64,000 nt of DNA from Flavobacteriales bacterium (GTDB lineage Bacteria > Bacteroidota > Bacteroidia > NS11-12g > UBA9320): the NCBI GenBank assembly GCA_020635455.1, contig JACJZT010000006.1, positions 1 through 64,000 on the forward strand, in the 5' to 3' direction. The position numbers and the translations under genes are program-made. This document shows, piece after piece, positions 51,514-60,521 of this stretch. The notes under the pieces are model-generated. The model worked only from the letters and a program-made list of their open reading frames with translations, did not search any database and was not told where the DNA came from. Positions within the stretch are counted from its first letter, which is position 1. Each line of letters opens with the position of its first letter.

Positions 51514-53322
51514 TCAGGATTTCTTTTTAAGATAATAATCCTCAAGGATCAGAACATCGATCCGGTCGTCTTTCAGCGCCTTGAAGGCCGTCTCGGGAGT
51601 TGAAACGATGGGTTCCTCATGAACATTAAAACTGGTATTCACAATTGCACCGCAACCACTCAATTTATAAAATTCATCAATGATGTCATAGTAATAAGGA
51701 TTCGCTTCCTTTCTCACGATCTGTGGTCTTGCGGTTCCGTCAACGTGAACTACGGCTTGCAGCAGATCATGATATTTCGGGTCCACATCGTAAGTAATGG
51801 TCATGTAATCGGCTGCGGGGCAATTATCATCGAATGCCGGCATATAGGTCTTTACCATATAATCGATCACCGAAGGTGCAAATGGCATAAATTCGGTTCG
51901 GTTCAATCGCTGATTCAGAGTGTCGTTTACTTTTCGGTCGAATGTATTCAAGATCATAGAGCGGTGACCAAGTGCTCTGGGTCCCCATTCCATCGAACCA
52001 TGCCAGAATCCAATAATCACATTATCGTTGATAAGCTTTGCAATTTCCCTGGCCGGTTGTTCCATTTTTCTCACATCATACTCCGGACCGACCGTTTTTA
52101 TGAAGGATTCAAGATCTTCGGAATATTCCGGCCCTAAAAAGGTTGTTTGAAATTTATAAGAATCCGTAAGTGTTTTGTTATTTGATTTAACGTCATGCAT
52201 CACAGCGGCGCCCAAAGCCAGGCCTGAGTCTCCCATAGCAGGCTGGATGAAAACATTCTCAACGTCGTCCATTTCAAAGATTTCCTGGTTAACCCTTACA
52301 TTCGCAAACAAGCCCCCGGCAAGTGTTACCTTCACTTTTTTGCCTTTAAAGTATTTGTCAAGAATGATTTGAGTGTGTTTTAAAACAACCTCTTCCGTAA
52401 TCAACTGGCAGGCATAGGCTATATCTTCCTTGGTATGTCCGTTGGTAACATCAACGATCCAGTTGTACATTTTCAGACCAAGGTATGCGTATTCTCTCCC
52501 GATCTTGTTTTCAGAAGTTGAAAAGTTGATGCGTTCTCTTAAACTTAATTTGGCAAGGTCTTTCTTGTCAATTTTTAATTCGGAAGTTTCTATGAATGGA
52601 AAACGTTGCAGATTTCCTTCATGGTCATATCTGAACAAACCTCTGAATTTCTCTACCAGTTCAGTATCTTTACCATAAGCGGCCAAACCGGTTATCTTAC
52701 CTTCATGACGCATAGGTCTGAACCCAAGCAATTTGGTGATCGAACTGTAAAACTGGCCGATGGATTTGCTGTAATCGTTGATCTGAATGGGATAAATACC
52801 GTCCTTTTCATTAAAACCGTAATAATTGAAAGCTTCCATGTCTCCAAAGCCGTCAGCGGTAATGATCAGGTCCGAAATAAATGGGGCAGCATAAAATGCG
52901 CTGTAAGCATGACAAAGGTGATGATTGTAAAACACTACGCTGGCTTTACTGAAACCTTTCTTTTTGATTTCTTCTTCAAATAAGGTTTGATTTTGTGAAG
53001 AGATCGTAGATTTTTTTACGCCGTAATAGGTAAGGATCCGGTCTCTGACTTCCAGTTTTTTGAAAGCCGGATCTTTACTAAACCTGAATTTTATTTCATT
53101 GGCACCATTATTTTCGTATGACGTACCACCAAAGGCAACAACATCAATGTCCGAAGGTTTTAATCCGGTAGATTTAAAGATCTTTTGAATGGCATGTTCG
53201 GGCCAGCCGTGATCCTGTTTTATTCTACTCATTTTTTCTTCCTCGATCGCAATTACAATTTTTGAGTTTACGGTAAGACATGCGGAAGAATCATGTCCGA
53301 AATTTATTCCTAGAATGTTCAT
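51514..53322 (-). CDS. Carbamoyltransferase, NodU/CmcH family
   Basis: Transfers a carbamoyl group from carbamoyl phosphate, with ATP, to a hydroxyl group. The 602-residue protein has the N-terminal Kae1-like domain with ILGINFGHDSSACL, EEEKMSRIKQDHGWP, NHHLCHAYSAFYAAPF, LIITADGFGDME, and the C-terminal YrdC-like/carbamoyl domain with PRALGHRSMILN and LNRTEFMPFAPSV. All family blocks are present. NodU carbamoylates Nod factors; here a sugar hydroxyl of the polysaccharide is the likely acceptor. Confidence 0.92.
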   Translation of the reverse strand: MNILGINFGHDSSACLTVNSKIVIAIEEEKMSRIKQDHGWPEHAIQKIFKSTGLKPSDIDVVAFGGTSYENNGANEIKFRFSKDPAFKKLEVRDRILTYYGVKKSTISSQNQTLFEEEIKKKGFSKASVVFYNHHLCHAYSAFYAAPFISDLIITADGFGDMEAFNYYGFNEKDGIYPIQINDYSKSIGQFYSSITKLLGFRPMRHEGKITGLAAYGKDTELVEKFRGLFRYDHEGNLQRFPFIETSELKIDKKDLAKLSLRERINFSTSENKIGREYAYLGLKMYNWIVDVTNGHTKEDIAYACQLITEEVVLKHTQIILDKYFKGKKVKVTLAGGLFANVRVNQEIFEMDDVENVFIQPAMGDSGLALGAAVMHDVKSNNKTLTDSYKFQTTFLGPEYSEDLESFIKTVGPEYDVRKMEQPAREIAKLINDNVIIGFWHGSMEWGPRALGHRSMILNTFDRKVNDTLNQRLNRTEFMPFAPSVIDYMVKTYMPAFDDNCPAADYMTITYDVDPKYHDLLQAVVHVDGTARPQIVRKEANPYYYDIIDEFYKLSGCGAIVNTSFNVHEEPIVSTPETAFKALKDDRIDVLILEDYYLKKKS

Positions 53323-53333
53323 TAAAAAATATA

Positions 53334-54608
53334 TTAAAATCTGTGTTTTGTGGCAACAGTAGCCAGAGCTATGGCAAGCCAGGTTACTCCCCCCATAAAA
53401 GAAGAAATGGTGTACCAGTGTATGGAAATTCCTGTAATACTCGCTATCGCAAGATCGGAGTAATAGAGTGGTCGGTCAAAAAACATACGGGTTAAAAACC
53501 AGAATACGGGAACAAAAGCAAGTGCCACAACGCATAAGGTTCCCCAAAGTCCGTTTTCCGAAAGTAACTGGTAATAGGAATTGTGTGCCGATCCTTTATT
53601 CATTTCAGCCTTCGACATACCGATCATCCTGCGATTAAAGTAAGATAATCTGAGAGATCCGTCCCAGGCCTTAAAATGATTGACACCAAGTCCGAAAATA
53701 GGATGTTCTACAATGATCTCCTGCGCTTTTTCCACCATGATCAACCTGAAAAGCCAGGAGCGATCCTGTTCCAGGTCACCTTCTTTTTCGCCTCTGATAA
53801 GATTTGCTATACGTGGGTTTGCACCTTCTATTCCATCCGCAACACTGTTGAGGATGGGCGCCATTACCGGGCTGGATGAGAGATATGTAAATATCCCAAA
53901 TACAATGAGAAGAACCTTAAAGCCTGTTTTTGCTACCGGAAAGAGAATTTGAGAGATCAAAATGGACTCAATAAAGAATACAATGGTTCCGGATCTTCCT
54001 TCCGTAAAAATGATGGCAAGGTTAAACAGTATCAAAAAATAGATCGAGTTTCTTGTCCCTAGTTTTTTGTGTATGTAATAAAATGAAAAGGGTATTAAAG
54101 CCAAACATGAATAGATTACGCCATTACGGTTTGGTCTGGTATTGATACTGAACAAAGGGGATTTAAACTCGATTTCCGGAAGAAAATAAAAGAACGAGAA
54201 TGCGGCGACCACTCCAAAGAATACATATTTGCTGATCTCAAATAAATTAAGCGATTTAGCGTAAATAATAAAGAAACCCGACATTAAGATCCAGTAAACG
54301 TGCTGTATCATAAATCTTACGTCGTCACCAATGGGAGGAGGTCTCGGAAGTGGAGGACCCATAAAGGTTGAAATAAAGGCCCCTAATAAAAACATGTAAA
54401 AGAAAAACCTCATGTGATAGGGCCTGAACAAACTGGAAACAACCATGTTTCCATGATTGTAGATCAATATCAGGAAAAAGAAAAAGGTAACACTGATCCC
54501 TATAAAGTCCATACAAGGAAATGCCATAAAAAAGGCATACCAATTGATGTACCATAAATTTGGCTTATCGGAATGACCTACAATTTTTATGTCCTTATCT
54601 GCTACCAA
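53334..54608 (-). CDS. O-antigen ligase / polymerase-like membrane protein
   Basis: A 424-residue polytopic membrane protein (about 10-12 helices) of the O-antigen ligase/Wzy-like superfamily. A long periplasmic loop with R and D residues (GANPRIANLIRGEKEGDLEQDRSWLFRLIMVEKAQEIIVEHPIFGLGVNHFKAW) leads to KGSAHNSYYQLLSENGLWG, whose H-N-x-Y...E-x-G pattern is typical of the Wzy_C/WaaL domain. It may be the polymerase or the ligase of the cluster. The start is TTG 54608; no ATG is near the N-terminus. Confidence 0.82.
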   Translation of the reverse strand: MVADKDIKIVGHSDKPNLWYINWYAFFMAFPCMDFIGISVTFFFFLILIYNHGNMVVSSLFRPYHMRFFFYMFLLGAFISTFMGPPLPRPPPIGDDVRFMIQHVYWILMSGFFIIYAKSLNLFEISKYVFFGVVAAFSFFYFLPEIEFKSPLFSINTRPNRNGVIYSCLALIPFSFYYIHKKLGTRNSIYFLILFNLAIIFTEGRSGTIVFFIESILISQILFPVAKTGFKVLLIVFGIFTYLSSSPVMAPILNSVADGIEGANPRIANLIRGEKEGDLEQDRSWLFRLIMVEKAQEIIVEHPIFGLGVNHFKAWDGSLRLSYFNRRMIGMSKAEMNKGSAHNSYYQLLSENGLWGTLCVVALAFVPVFWFLTRMFFDRPLYYSDLAIASITGISIHWYTISSFMGGVTWLAIALATVATKHRF

Positions 54609-54620
54609 GTTTTTGCAAAA

Positions 54621-55796
54621 TTAAGGTCTGACAAATTCATTTAAAGCATTTATCATTTTTTCAGACTGAATTTCAAGGGTTACCTCCTTAACGGTTTCAC
54701 GTCCATGGCTTATTAGGGATTTTCTTAAATTTTCATCCGAAATTAAGGTTTTGATCTTTGAATAAATATCCTCCGGGTTGTTGCGTTCGATAAAGAGAGC
54801 ATCTTTTTTGTCGGACAAGAAGGATGGTATTGATCCAACCGCCGTGCAAAGCACCGGCAATGAATGAGCAAGTGATTCCCAGATGGTTCTTGGGAAACCT
54901 TCATTATTTCGGGATGCAACCACAAAAAGATCGGCATTTTTATAATATGCAAACAATTCAGCACCGGCCGTTTTGAATCCGTGGAAGATTACCTTGTCTT
55001 CTATGTTGTATTGACGGGCTATTTTTATGATATGTTCTTCAATAGGATCTTTTGGTACGATCCACCCAACAATGTTCAACCGGCAGGAAATACCATTTTT
55101 ATTAAGCCTACCAACAGCTTCCGTTATTTCAAGGATCCCTTTGTCGTCTTCAATTCTACCGGTAAAAAGTATTTCAATTGTATTGCCTTTACAGGTATCT
55201 TCTCTGAAATAAAAGTCTTCCTTTTTTAAGGTGGTCGTTCTTACTTCCACACACTTTTTGCTAAGCTCTTTATACTTGTTAAAAGTTACCTTGCTGTTGG
55301 CAAATACAAGAGCATTTCCCGCATATTTTTCCTGCCATTTCTCATTCCAGTTTACGTAAAATCGGATCAGACTTTTGCGCCATTCAGCTTGTTTAATACT
55401 GTCAACATGTAGCGACATTTCACCCACCACCAGAAAAGAATATGGAGTTTTATCTTTTAAATCCCTTATCATTTGAGGCAGCAATGGGGTAGGAGCCCTT
55501 ACCAGCAAAACATCAAGATCTTTACAGGCGTTTAAAAATTTACTGCGTATAAATGGGTATAAGGCAATTCTAACCGGAATTTTATAATGTTTCATGATGC
55601 TTATCAGTCTAACATTTTCCGATCGTATGCTGTAGTCCAGTTCCTTCATTTCTTTCGAAGTAGGACTGTACATTATCAGGGTTAGCGAATTGCAGTGTTG
55701 AGCAAGGCTGTCGATGAACAAACCCTGAAAGGCCATGGTGAAAATTTTACCTTCTTTGATATAGGCAGGTATGTGATAATGAAATCCTAAATTCAC
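54621..55796 (-). CDS. Glycosyltransferase, GT4 family
   Basis: A 391-residue GT-B enzyme. Donor domain features: IEILFTGRIEDDKGILEITEAVG, IVGWIVPKDPIEEHI, and RNNEGFPRTIWESLAHSLPVLCTAVGSIPSFL, the conserved segment with the second glutamate as W-E-S. Start GTG 55796 (VNLGFHYHIPAY). Lies between the ligase/polymerase and another GT4 gene with small gaps, in one operon. Confidence 0.87.
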   Translation of the reverse strand: MNLGFHYHIPAYIKEGKIFTMAFQGLFIDSLAQHCNSLTLIMYSPTSKEMKELDYSIRSENVRLISIMKHYKIPVRIALYPFIRSKFLNACKDLDVLLVRAPTPLLPQMIRDLKDKTPYSFLVVGEMSLHVDSIKQAEWRKSLIRFYVNWNEKWQEKYAGNALVFANSKVTFNKYKELSKKCVEVRTTTLKKEDFYFREDTCKGNTIEILFTGRIEDDKGILEITEAVGRLNKNGISCRLNIVGWIVPKDPIEEHIIKIARQYNIEDKVIFHGFKTAGAELFAYYKNADLFVVASRNNEGFPRTIWESLAHSLPVLCTAVGSIPSFLSDKKDALFIERNNPEDIYSKIKTLISDENLRKSLISHGRETVKEVTLEIQSEKMINALNEFVRP

Positions 55797-55802
55797 CTTT
55801 GT

Positions 55803-56978
55803 TTATTTTTCAAATAACTGAACGTATTTATCAATACTCGCTTCAACCAAAAAATGCGACTCGGTGCGTTCCAGAGCATTTTTCTTTATGCTTTCATAAA
55901 AAATTCTGTCACTGCTTAGCTTTCTAAACTCATCTGCAATTTTGGTATGATTCCGATCAACCAGTATATAGTGCTTTCCTGAGATTCCATAATCGTCTGA
56001 AAAACCTTCAAACTCCGTTGTGATCATAGGCAGTCCGGAAGCCATCGCCTCAAGTACTACGTTTGGCATTCCTTCTTTTTTAGAAAGAAATACAAAAACA
56101 TCACTACTGTAAAAATATTCTTCGATCTGTGGATGGTTTGGACGATTCAATATTCGAAGTTCAGAATTTTCAAACTCGTTTTTCAGATCATTCCATTTCT
56201 TGTTGTAACCTTGGTCGCTGGCTGATTCTTTTTCATCGCCAACCAAAACTAAGTATGCATCTTTATTTTGTTTTATAAAAAGTTTCCAGGATTCAATCAG
56301 GTCAAGAATTCCTTTTCGTTCAACTTTTAAGCCAACGAACAAAAAGATCATTCCGTTCTCGGGAAGGTCAAGTTTTTTTCTGTACTGCAATTTTTCAGGG
56401 TTACCTAAAGGCTTAAATCTTTTATTGTTTACACCGTTGTATATATTGACAAGTTTCGATTCGGAAACCTTTAATTTTCTAAAACCATCTGTTAGGGCTG
56501 ATGAACTGTTTACAATATAATCCAGGTTGCGATATAGAACGCCGTATAGTTTGTAATGTATCGTGTTGTAGAGTTTCGTGAACATAGAATTTCCCTTAAG
56601 ATAGGTGGTATGCAAACTCATGGTGTTCACAAAGATAAGTTTGAGTTTTTTGAGTTTTAAAACAGGTAAGAGCCAAAGGTGAAAGGTGGTAAGTCCAAAA
56701 GTAAGGATCGAATGTGGTTTTTCTTTGCTCATGATTGCTTTCCACAAGCATTTTGCAAGAAACAGAGTGTTGTGAAAAAACCGATAATCCGATCGAACCC
56801 TCACTATGTCAAAATCTTCTCTCGATTCTTTGTCGGGAAGTTGCTTGTTTGCCTTGAAGGTATAAATTACCAATCGATACCCCTTCTCTTTAAAAAAAGG
56901 AGCGTACCTCTGAAACCTTACTGCCGGTCCTGCAGTAACCCCGTCAAGCTGGTATGAAATCAACCAGATCTTTTTCAT
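55803..56978 (-). CDS. Glycosyltransferase, GT4 family
   Basis: A 391-residue GT-B enzyme. The start MKKIWLISYQLDGVTAGPAVRFQRYA is a typical GT4 acceptor domain opening. Donor domain: IFLFVGLKVERKGILDLIESW, VLVGDEKES and KKEGMPNVVLEAMASGLPMITTEFEGFSD with E-x7-E. ATG 56978 overlaps the upstream flavoprotein's stop by four bases (ATGA), indicating coupled translation. Confidence 0.9.
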   Translation of the reverse strand: MKKIWLISYQLDGVTAGPAVRFQRYAPFFKEKGYRLVIYTFKANKQLPDKESREDFDIVRVRSDYRFFHNTLFLAKCLWKAIMSKEKPHSILTFGLTTFHLWLLPVLKLKKLKLIFVNTMSLHTTYLKGNSMFTKLYNTIHYKLYGVLYRNLDYIVNSSSALTDGFRKLKVSESKLVNIYNGVNNKRFKPLGNPEKLQYRKKLDLPENGMIFLFVGLKVERKGILDLIESWKLFIKQNKDAYLVLVGDEKESASDQGYNKKWNDLKNEFENSELRILNRPNHPQIEEYFYSSDVFVFLSKKEGMPNVVLEAMASGLPMITTEFEGFSDDYGISGKHYILVDRNHTKIADEFRKLSSDRIFYESIKKNALERTESHFLVEASIDKYVQLFEK

Positions 56979-58255
56979 TTACCAAGGATCTGTTCTCCCA
57001 GGATCATTCCTCTTGCGAGTGCTTCATCGGAGTTGATGTATGCCCATTCGCCGAATCTTCCCAATGAATGTATATTGTTCTCAACAAGGAAATTTCTGGC
57101 TGTTGTCATTATCTCAACACGATCATGAGTAGGAACAGGATAGGCATATTTAATATCAACCACCCTTGTTTCCATAACTTCATCAAAACCTTTGATAATT
57201 CCCATTTTCTTAAGACAATCGAGGAACCATTGTTCCAGATCTTTGCGATGCATGTATTTATAATCCGAGTAAGAAACCTCACCCATAATTCCATGGTGTT
57301 TTCTGCTTCTGAGCCAATCTGACGAATTGTGATTAATTGCAGTTTTGTGTGCAGGATTGTCGTTGTCGCCCGAATAGATCCTTTGAACCTCCGTATCCAC
57401 CGGGTGATTGATCGCCACCATAACACATTTCAGCGACATGTATTCCAGTTTATTTACCATCTTACGGATATTTTCCGGAACCGAAACGGTTATTTTTATT
57501 AATTCATTAATTGGTATTGTTGAGATCAGATTATCATAAGCATACGTCTTGCCCGATTTTGTGTATACCTCCTTTTTTTTAAGATCGATTCCGGTCACAA
57601 AAACACCAAGTTCGAGATCATGAACTTTTTTAGCAAGAGCCTTGTAAATTTCGCCAAACCCCCCTTTAGCAGGATATCCCACCACTGTATCTGCCTGAAG
57701 AGGTTTGCGTTTTCCACCTTCAAGGTCAAATTTTTCTTTGATCCCTTCGGGAGCAGCTACTCTTTCTCCAACCCATTTTGCATCGAGTTTTGTAAGGTCT
57801 CTGGCCCATAATTTCTCATTATAAGGATTCATAAAATGTTTTGAAATTCCTTCACCAAAACGATTGGCAATAAATTCCCTGAAGTTATCTGAATGTCTTC
57901 CCGGGTCAACGGTTTCGAGTCCTTTGGCACATTCTGCCACAACTTCTTCGTTGTTAATTTGTCTGAAATTTTTTTGAAACGGGTAGGGTATTAAGGTGTC
58001 GTAGCTGTAACAATAGGCTTTACGAACCTGTTCGTACATATCAAGTGAGTTGTAAACCAGATCTTTTACAAATGGATGCGGTGTATGAAAGGAGTGTCCT
58101 CCTATATCAAAAACGGCCTCACCAATTTCGAGACTTGCTGATTGCCCACCTATAAAATTATTCTTATCGATAATTTTGGCAGATTTTCCAAGTCTGATTG
58201 CTGCAGCTATTCCTGCAGGTCCTGCACCCAATATTAGATTCTCAATTCTTTCCAT
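56975..58255 (-). CDS. FAD-dependent UDP-galactopyranose-mutase-like enzyme
   Basis: A 426-residue flavoprotein. FAD-binding motif LILGAGPAGIAAAIRLG and GGQSAS at the start; the conserved FDIGGHSFHTPH, FQKNFRQI, NPYNEKLWARDLTKLDAKWVGERVAAPEG and, near the end, GRFGEWAYINSDEALARGM. Several of these (the WARDLTKLDAKWVGERVAAP region in particular) are reminiscent of UDP-galactopyranose mutases of the eukaryotic kind, though the family also includes protoporphyrinogen-oxidase-like enzymes. It could produce UDP-galactofuranose for the glycan. Inference from family and context. Confidence 0.75.
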   Translation of the reverse strand: MERIENLILGAGPAGIAAAIRLGKSAKIIDKNNFIGGQSASLEIGEAVFDIGGHSFHTPHPFVKDLVYNSLDMYEQVRKAYCYSYDTLIPYPFQKNFRQINNEEVVAECAKGLETVDPGRHSDNFREFIANRFGEGISKHFMNPYNEKLWARDLTKLDAKWVGERVAAPEGIKEKFDLEGGKRKPLQADTVVGYPAKGGFGEIYKALAKKVHDLELGVFVTGIDLKKKEVYTKSGKTYAYDNLISTIPINELIKITVSVPENIRKMVNKLEYMSLKCVMVAINHPVDTEVQRIYSGDNDNPAHKTAINHNSSDWLRSRKHHGIMGEVSYSDYKYMHRKDLEQWFLDCLKKMGIIKGFDEVMETRVVDIKYAYPVPTHDRVEIMTTARNFLVENNIHSLGRFGEWAYINSDEALARGMILGEQILGK

Positions 58256-58260
58256 TTAAA

Positions 58261-59040
58261 CTATATTTTTTTGATTGAATTTATTAGTAGTGTATAAAAA
58301 AAGGATAGTGTTCTCTTAAAGTATAAGCCCTTTGGTAATTTAAGCGTGCGGATGGCAATAAAACTGTATTTTAGAGAAAACAACTGTCTTTTTATTCCTT
58401 TATACTTGCTGTTAAAGTACTGTTGTTCGTGCCTGTTAATTAAAACAAGATGTTGAGGAAGGTTTGCAATTTTGGAAATTTTTGCGACCCGTATATAAAT
58501 ATCCCTGTCGTAAAGGTACTTGATCTTTAGGTTATATCCTCCAACCTCATCAAGGACCGTTTTTCTGAATAATACACAAGAATGTTGTATGCAACTGTGT
58601 TTGCTCAATTCAAGTCTGAGTGAATCATTGTCAAGTGATTTATTGCTTTTTTCTTGTTTGTTTTCTGAAAATACCTTGGTAAAATTGGAACCGACCAGAC
58701 CGTATTCTATATTTGCCTCCATAAAATCTACCTGAAGCTGTATTCTTTCCGGTAGGGATATATCGTCTGCGTCGTTGATTGCAACATAAGTGCCATTGCA
58801 CTTTGAGAGTCCAAGGTTCAATGCCTTACCCCTGCCAAGCTTACCTTCACTTATGATTTTTAACCTCGGGTCCTTTATTTCCTCAAGATATGCCAGAGTG
58901 TTGTCTGTAGAAGCGTCATCAACTACAATAATTTCAATATTGGAATACGTTTGTTCGATCAGGCTTTTGATCACGGATCCAATTAATGGCATTCCATTAT
59001 AAACCGTGATAAGTACACTAACCAGTGGAAGGTTCTCCAA
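58261..59040 (-). CDS. Glycosyltransferase, GT2 family
   Basis: A 259-residue GT-A enzyme with PLVSVLITVYNGMPLIG, IIVVDDASTDNTLAYL, GRGKALNLGLSKCNGTYVAINDADDISLPERI (the metal-binding D-A-D) and CIQHSCVLFRKTVLDEVGGYN, all typical of GT2 inverting transferases. The start is TTG 59040; no ATG is available before the conserved region. It lies five bases from the flavoprotein gene. Confidence 0.9.
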   Translation of the reverse strand: MENLPLVSVLITVYNGMPLIGSVIKSLIEQTYSNIEIIVVDDASTDNTLAYLEEIKDPRLKIISEGKLGRGKALNLGLSKCNGTYVAINDADDISLPERIQLQVDFMEANIEYGLVGSNFTKVFSENKQEKSNKSLDNDSLRLELSKHSCIQHSCVLFRKTVLDEVGGYNLKIKYLYDRDIYIRVAKISKIANLPQHLVLINRHEQQYFNSKYKGIKRQLFSLKYSFIAIRTLKLPKGLYFKRTLSFFYTLLINSIKKI

Positions 59041-59054
59041 GTCGTATTGTATTA

Positions 59055-60512
59055 TTAGCTCTTGGCGATGCGTTTCTGAATATCTTCTGCCACGTAAAAG
59101 CTTGGTGGCTGTTCACCTTTTCTGAAAGCATAGGAAATAAAAACTTCCATTTGTTTCATCTTTTCCTGGTGTTTTTCGTTGTTGGTATAAATGGATTCGA
59201 TGGCTGAATTGAGGTCGCCGGAATCTTTACAATTGTAAACAAAAGCTTCATTCACTAAATCAATGTGTTGAAGTTCACGTAAACAATCAAGCGAAATGCA
59301 TGGCTTTTTCCAATATGCTGCTTCGATCAATGTGGTAGAAGCACCGGTCATCAAAAGATCACATTCCTTGATCAAATGCATAATATCGTACTGAATTACA
59401 GGATGCTGTTTGTTGATGATCAAGACATTGTCCAGCATTTTTATTTCGCTGTAATAAGCCATTCGGTCCTTACCGTGAAACTTTATAATAAAAAAGGTAT
59501 CGGTTTGACTTTCAATAATGGTTTTTAATGCCTTCAGATTTTCGGTATGTCCATTGAATGAAACCGTTAGTCCCGGTCCTGAAAATGCGATAAGAGCCAA
59601 TTTTTTAAAGTGCTTTCTGGCTTCTTTACATAATTCCTGAACCTGCTCCTTGCCGGCAGAATTTTCGGTAACTTCAATTTTTATGGAACCAACTTCGATC
59701 GATTCGGTGTTACCCTTTAATTTATTAATTGCATCGGTAACTTCTTTTCCATAGGAATACAAAACCTGCAAATGGGAATATTTAAATAAATAGTACATCA
59801 TTCTTCCCATTTGTATGGAACCCGTTTGGATACCGGCATTTTTGCAACGCTGATCCAGGGCTAAGGTTACCGTTGAAAAGGAATAACCTGTCAAGACAAA
59901 AGAAGGATTCTTAAATTTAAGGATCTCTGAATAAATGTTCAAAGTTTTGTCGACCGGATTCCTGAAAGTAAGGGCCTCCCTGAATAAAGCTTTCAACCGG
60001 ATCTTGCGGTTTCCGGATGTAAAGGTTTTGGAAGCGCTTACCTTTCGCAATAGTTTTTGATTTTGCAAAAAAGGCCCAATACTGATGAAGGACTTTTTTT
60101 TAGTATGTACATTCACAAAATCTACCTTGTCATTGTTGAATGAACTTTGAATGGAAACGGTATTGGTAACAAAACCCACCTTTATATCCATTTTTTTCAA
60201 CTGATCGTAAACTGCTTTTTGCAGAAAATAATGTTTCGGTTGAGAAGGCCATAACAAAACATCAAAGTTCCCGTATTCGTTTTCTTTAATAAAATATTGT
60301 TGTTCTCTTTTACAGAGCAAAAAATAATTCCATTTCAGGAAATGATTCCTTTTAAGAGCCTTCCCTTCAAAATGACGTAAAGCAGCAAGCTCAAATGCCG
60401 GAAACAATGCCCTTAAGAGTTCTGCATCTTCACTCAGGGGTTCGTATTGGTCATAAACCTCCTTAAATGAAGTTTCGTACCAACTCTGAAATTCTGTTTT
60501 GAGATCCTTCAA
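59055..60512 (-). CDS. Unclassified polysaccharide protein, probably GT-B-like
   Basis: A 485-residue protein with no signal peptide or membrane helix. I do not recognise the N-terminal half. The C-terminal half looks like a GT-B donor domain: ALIAFSGPGLTVSF, FFIIKFHGKDR, KECDLLMTGASTTLIEAAYWKKPCISLDCLREL, a pattern similar to the nucleotide-sugar or CDP-polyol binding segments of surface polymer transferases. It starts at TTG 60512 (LKDLKTEFQSW). Its place between two GT2 genes supports a role in assembling the polymer, but the reaction is unknown. Confidence 0.6.
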   Translation of the reverse strand: MKDLKTEFQSWYETSFKEVYDQYEPLSEDAELLRALFPAFELAALRHFEGKALKRNHFLKWNYFLLCKREQQYFIKENEYGNFDVLLWPSQPKHYFLQKAVYDQLKKMDIKVGFVTNTVSIQSSFNNDKVDFVNVHTKKKSFISIGPFLQNQKLLRKVSASKTFTSGNRKIRLKALFREALTFRNPVDKTLNIYSEILKFKNPSFVLTGYSFSTVTLALDQRCKNAGIQTGSIQMGRMMYYLFKYSHLQVLYSYGKEVTDAINKLKGNTESIEVGSIKIEVTENSAGKEQVQELCKEARKHFKKLALIAFSGPGLTVSFNGHTENLKALKTIIESQTDTFFIIKFHGKDRMAYYSEIKMLDNVLIINKQHPVIQYDIMHLIKECDLLMTGASTTLIEAAYWKKPCISLDCLRELQHIDLVNEAFVYNCKDSGDLNSAIESIYTNNEKHQEKMKQMEVFISYAFRKGEQPPSFYVAEDIQKRIAKS

Positions 60513-60521
60513 ATTGACTCT

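Noticed and set aside
51619..52137. Open frame of 172 codons on the plus strand
   Set aside because: Antisense to the carbamoyltransferase, which has all family motifs; no features of its own.
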